Origin: Nitrosomonas sp.
GTDB taxonomy: Bacteria; Pseudomonadota; Gammaproteobacteria; Burkholderiales; Nitrosomonadaceae
Direction: 5' to 3'
DNA: 5,545 nucleotides
Assembly: GCA_021774205.1 (NCBI GenBank)
Contig: JAJFJI010000137.1
Span: 1 to 5,545, forward strand
Both the position numbers and the translations under genes were made by a program. How positions within the stretch are numbered: position 1 is the first letter of the stretch; each line of letters opens with the position of its first letter. Of this stretch, positions 3,933-5,545 are shown piece by piece. The notes beneath the pieces are model-generated. The model was not told the DNA's origin and made no database searches. It saw only the letters and a program-made list of their open reading frames with translations.

Positions 3933-5545
3933 CTAGCGCATAAACCGTTCCATAGTTTGGAGCAGAACTTCATTACCAGGATTATCTCTTAAGGCTGACT
4001 GCCATATTTTTTTCGCATCCTCTTTTGCACCCTTAACCCAAAGCACCTCTCCCAAATGAGCAGCAATCTCTGGATCGGGACGAGCGGCAAAAGCCAAATT
4101 CAGATAATTGAGTCCTTCCTGGATATTGCCCATACGATAATAGACCCAGCCCAAACTATCCATAATGTAAGCATCGTTCGGCGAAAGCGCCACCGCCTTT
4201 TTAATAAGCTTCAACGCTTCAGGCAAACGATCACCACGTTCTGCGAGACTATATCCAAGCGCATTATATGCATGCGCACTATCTGGCTTCAGTTGTATTA
4301 ATTTTCGCAAATCCTGTTCTACGATATCGAATTTACCTATTTTATCCGCCGCCAGGGCGCGGTCATAAAGCAACTCAGGAAAATCGGGTAACTTCTTCAG
4401 ACCATTATCAAGCAAATCGAATACTTGCTGATGCGAACCTATTTGCCTCAATAATTGCGCTTCGGCCAATATCAAATGCGCCATTTGTTGGTCATTTGCC
4501 GCAGGCAATTGCTGTAAATACTGACGAGCAGCGTTTATATCACCTTTTTCCGCCAGCAAAGCAGCATATCGAATTTGCGCAGGAAGAAATCGATCCCCCG
4601 TTGTTACCTTGCGATATGACGCCATGGCCATATCTCTTCGTTGCGTTTCCTCATAAATTAGAGCGAGATGAAAATGCACCGTGCTTGAATCTTTGTATCC
4701 CAAACTAAGTGCTTTTTTGAAATTATCCTCGGTTACATCATAGTCACGTAATTCCATGGACAACAAGCCAATTGTCAGGGAAATATCCGCATTCGCTGGA
4801 TTCTCCACCATCAATTGTTGAAGTTGCGCACGCGCACTAGAAAAATCTCCTTCAGCGATTAACATGCGTACATAATCAGCGCGCATTTCATTAGCCTTGG
4901 GATATTTTTCAAGAAAATCCTCATAGAATGCTGCAACATCTGAAGAATGCAAGCGCCGCATTATCTGGCCCTGATAAACGGCAGCCATTTCCCAGTATGG
5001 GCGTAATTTCAGCGCCTGCTTCATTGCATTCAATGCAGTCTCATATTGATTCGCTAGCCAAGCAGCCTGAGATACAGCAAAATGCGCTTCGGGTAAATCA
5101 GGATAAGGTTCAGCAAGTTGCTGCACCAATTTCAACGATTCGGCTTTGTTGGGATTACTTGCTAACAGTTTATTTAATTGCATAAAAGCCTGATCAACCG
5201 TGCTTTCGTCAGAAGCCAACAATATTTCTAAATGAGGGCGCGCTTCATCCAACCTACCCATATTGACCAACAGAGCCGCTGCCGCTTGATGGGCACTCAC
5301 TGAGTCAGGATCAAGCTCCGTCCACAAAGATACTGCTTTCTCAGCTGCAAACGGCTGACGTAAACGCAGAGAAATTTCCGTGGCACGCTGAGCAATACGT
5401 GGATCACGCGTGGTTTGCATCAGTTTAAGATATTTGTTTATTGCAACCTCAGGGTAGCCACGTTGCAATGCCGCCTCGGCCAACAAAAAATCAAATAGTA
5501 TCGGCGCAGTCAATTCCTGCTGAGGCAAATTGGATTGGCTGATTT
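3933..5545 (-). CDS. Tetratricopeptide-repeat protein (N-terminus outside window)
   Basis: The frame is open to the window edge. 536 complete codons are visible, read from ATC at 5541-5543 to the TAG at 3933-3935. A TTG at 5526-5528 could be mistaken for a start, but the frame continues upstream (ISQSNL), so the true start, and any signal peptide, lies beyond 5545. Counting from 5543, TPR-like helix pairs are clear at about 150-183, 251-285, 420-455, 456-489 and 490-522, with many degenerate repeats between. The C-terminal part (ALGYSLAERGDRLPEAL, DSLGWVYYRMGNIQEGL, DPEIAAHLGEVLWVKG) is characteristic of a widespread proteobacterial TPR family. TPR arrays are protein-binding scaffolds; no enzyme motif is present and the partner is unknown. 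In relatives I recall this gene sitting just upstream of lolB and ispE, and being exported. Here no lolB follows, and the next gene is convergent. Confidence 0.92.
   Translation of the reverse strand, partial: ISQSNLPQQELTAPILFDFLLAEAALQRGYPEVAINKYLKLMQTTRDPRIAQRATEISLRLRQPFAAEKAVSLWTELDPDSVSAHQAAAALLVNMGRLDEARPHLEILLASDESTVDQAFMQLNKLLASNPNKAESLKLVQQLAEPYPDLPEAHFAVSQAAWLANQYETALNAMKQALKLRPYWEMAAVYQGQIMRRLHSSDVAAFYEDFLEKYPKANEMRADYVRMLIAEGDFSSARAQLQQLMVENPANADISLTIGLLSMELRDYDVTEDNFKKALSLGYKDSSTVHFHLALIYEETQRRDMAMASYRKVTTGDRFLPAQIRYAALLAEKGDINAARQYLQQLPAANDQQMAHLILAEAQLLRQIGSHQQVFDLLDNGLKKLPDFPELLYDRALAADKIGKFDIVEQDLRKLIQLKPDSAHAYNALGYSLAERGDRLPEALKLIKKAVALSPNDAYIMDSLGWVYYRMGNIQEGLNYLNLAFAARPDPEIAAHLGEVLWVKGAKEDAKKIWQSALRDNPGNEVLLQTMERFMR

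Noticed and set aside
4268..4708. 146-codon plus-strand open frame opposite the TPR gene
   Set aside because: It is antisense to a strongly conserved TPR coding region, with no ribosome site or recognisable domain. It is a shadow of the real gene, as are the shorter frames opposite minC, minD and the membrane-protein gene.
5526..5528. TTG as the start of the TPR protein
   Set aside because: The frame stays open upstream to the window edge and the family has an N-terminal export region before this point, so the TTG is an internal leucine codon.

Overview
This window looks like ordinary chromosome from a Gram-negative bacterium, most likely a moderately AT-rich betaproteobacterium. The Min proteins and the TPR protein read like those of the Nitrosomonadaceae or a close relative. 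That assignment comes from remembered family resemblance, not from a search. There are no rRNA or tRNA genes, no CRISPR array, no intact mobile element and no defence locus that I can see.

Layout. Positions 1-1852 hold the minCDE division-site operon on the minus strand: minC (1076-1852), minD (248-1060, TTG start behind a strong AGGAGG) and minE (1-251, cut by the window edge a few codons before its expected end). minD and minE overlap by 4 bp (ATGA) and minC and minD are 15 bp apart, so the three are almost certainly one translationally coupled transcript. MinC and MinD form the membrane-bound FtsZ inhibitor; MinE displaces it from midcell. A perfect -10 hexamer (TATAAT) lies about 70 bp upstream of minC.

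Positions 1853-2466 are a 614-bp divergent intergenic region. Part of it is very AT-rich (about 25% GC over 2041-2280 by hand count). It contains several inverted repeats and a 47-codon open frame at 2265-2408 that looks like the decayed start of another gene. Positions 2467-3729 on the plus strand encode a 420-residue membrane-anchored protein of unknown function. Its C-terminal part carries a motif series that resembles the YfiM/DUF2279 lipoprotein family.

Positions 3730-3932 are a convergent intergenic region that is unexpectedly GC-richer than the genes beside it. It is bracketed by an imperfect 19-bp inverted repeat and has a start-less open frame, which suggests a degraded insertion or gene remnant. 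Positions 3933-5545 on the minus strand hold most of a tetratricopeptide-repeat protein whose N-terminus lies outside the window. In related bacteria I recall this TPR gene being followed by lolB; here it is not.

No new system is convincingly present. The observations most worth checking are a perfect terminator-like hairpin inside the minC coding sequence, the two-part membrane protein with the YfiM-like tail, and the two remnant-bearing intergenic regions.
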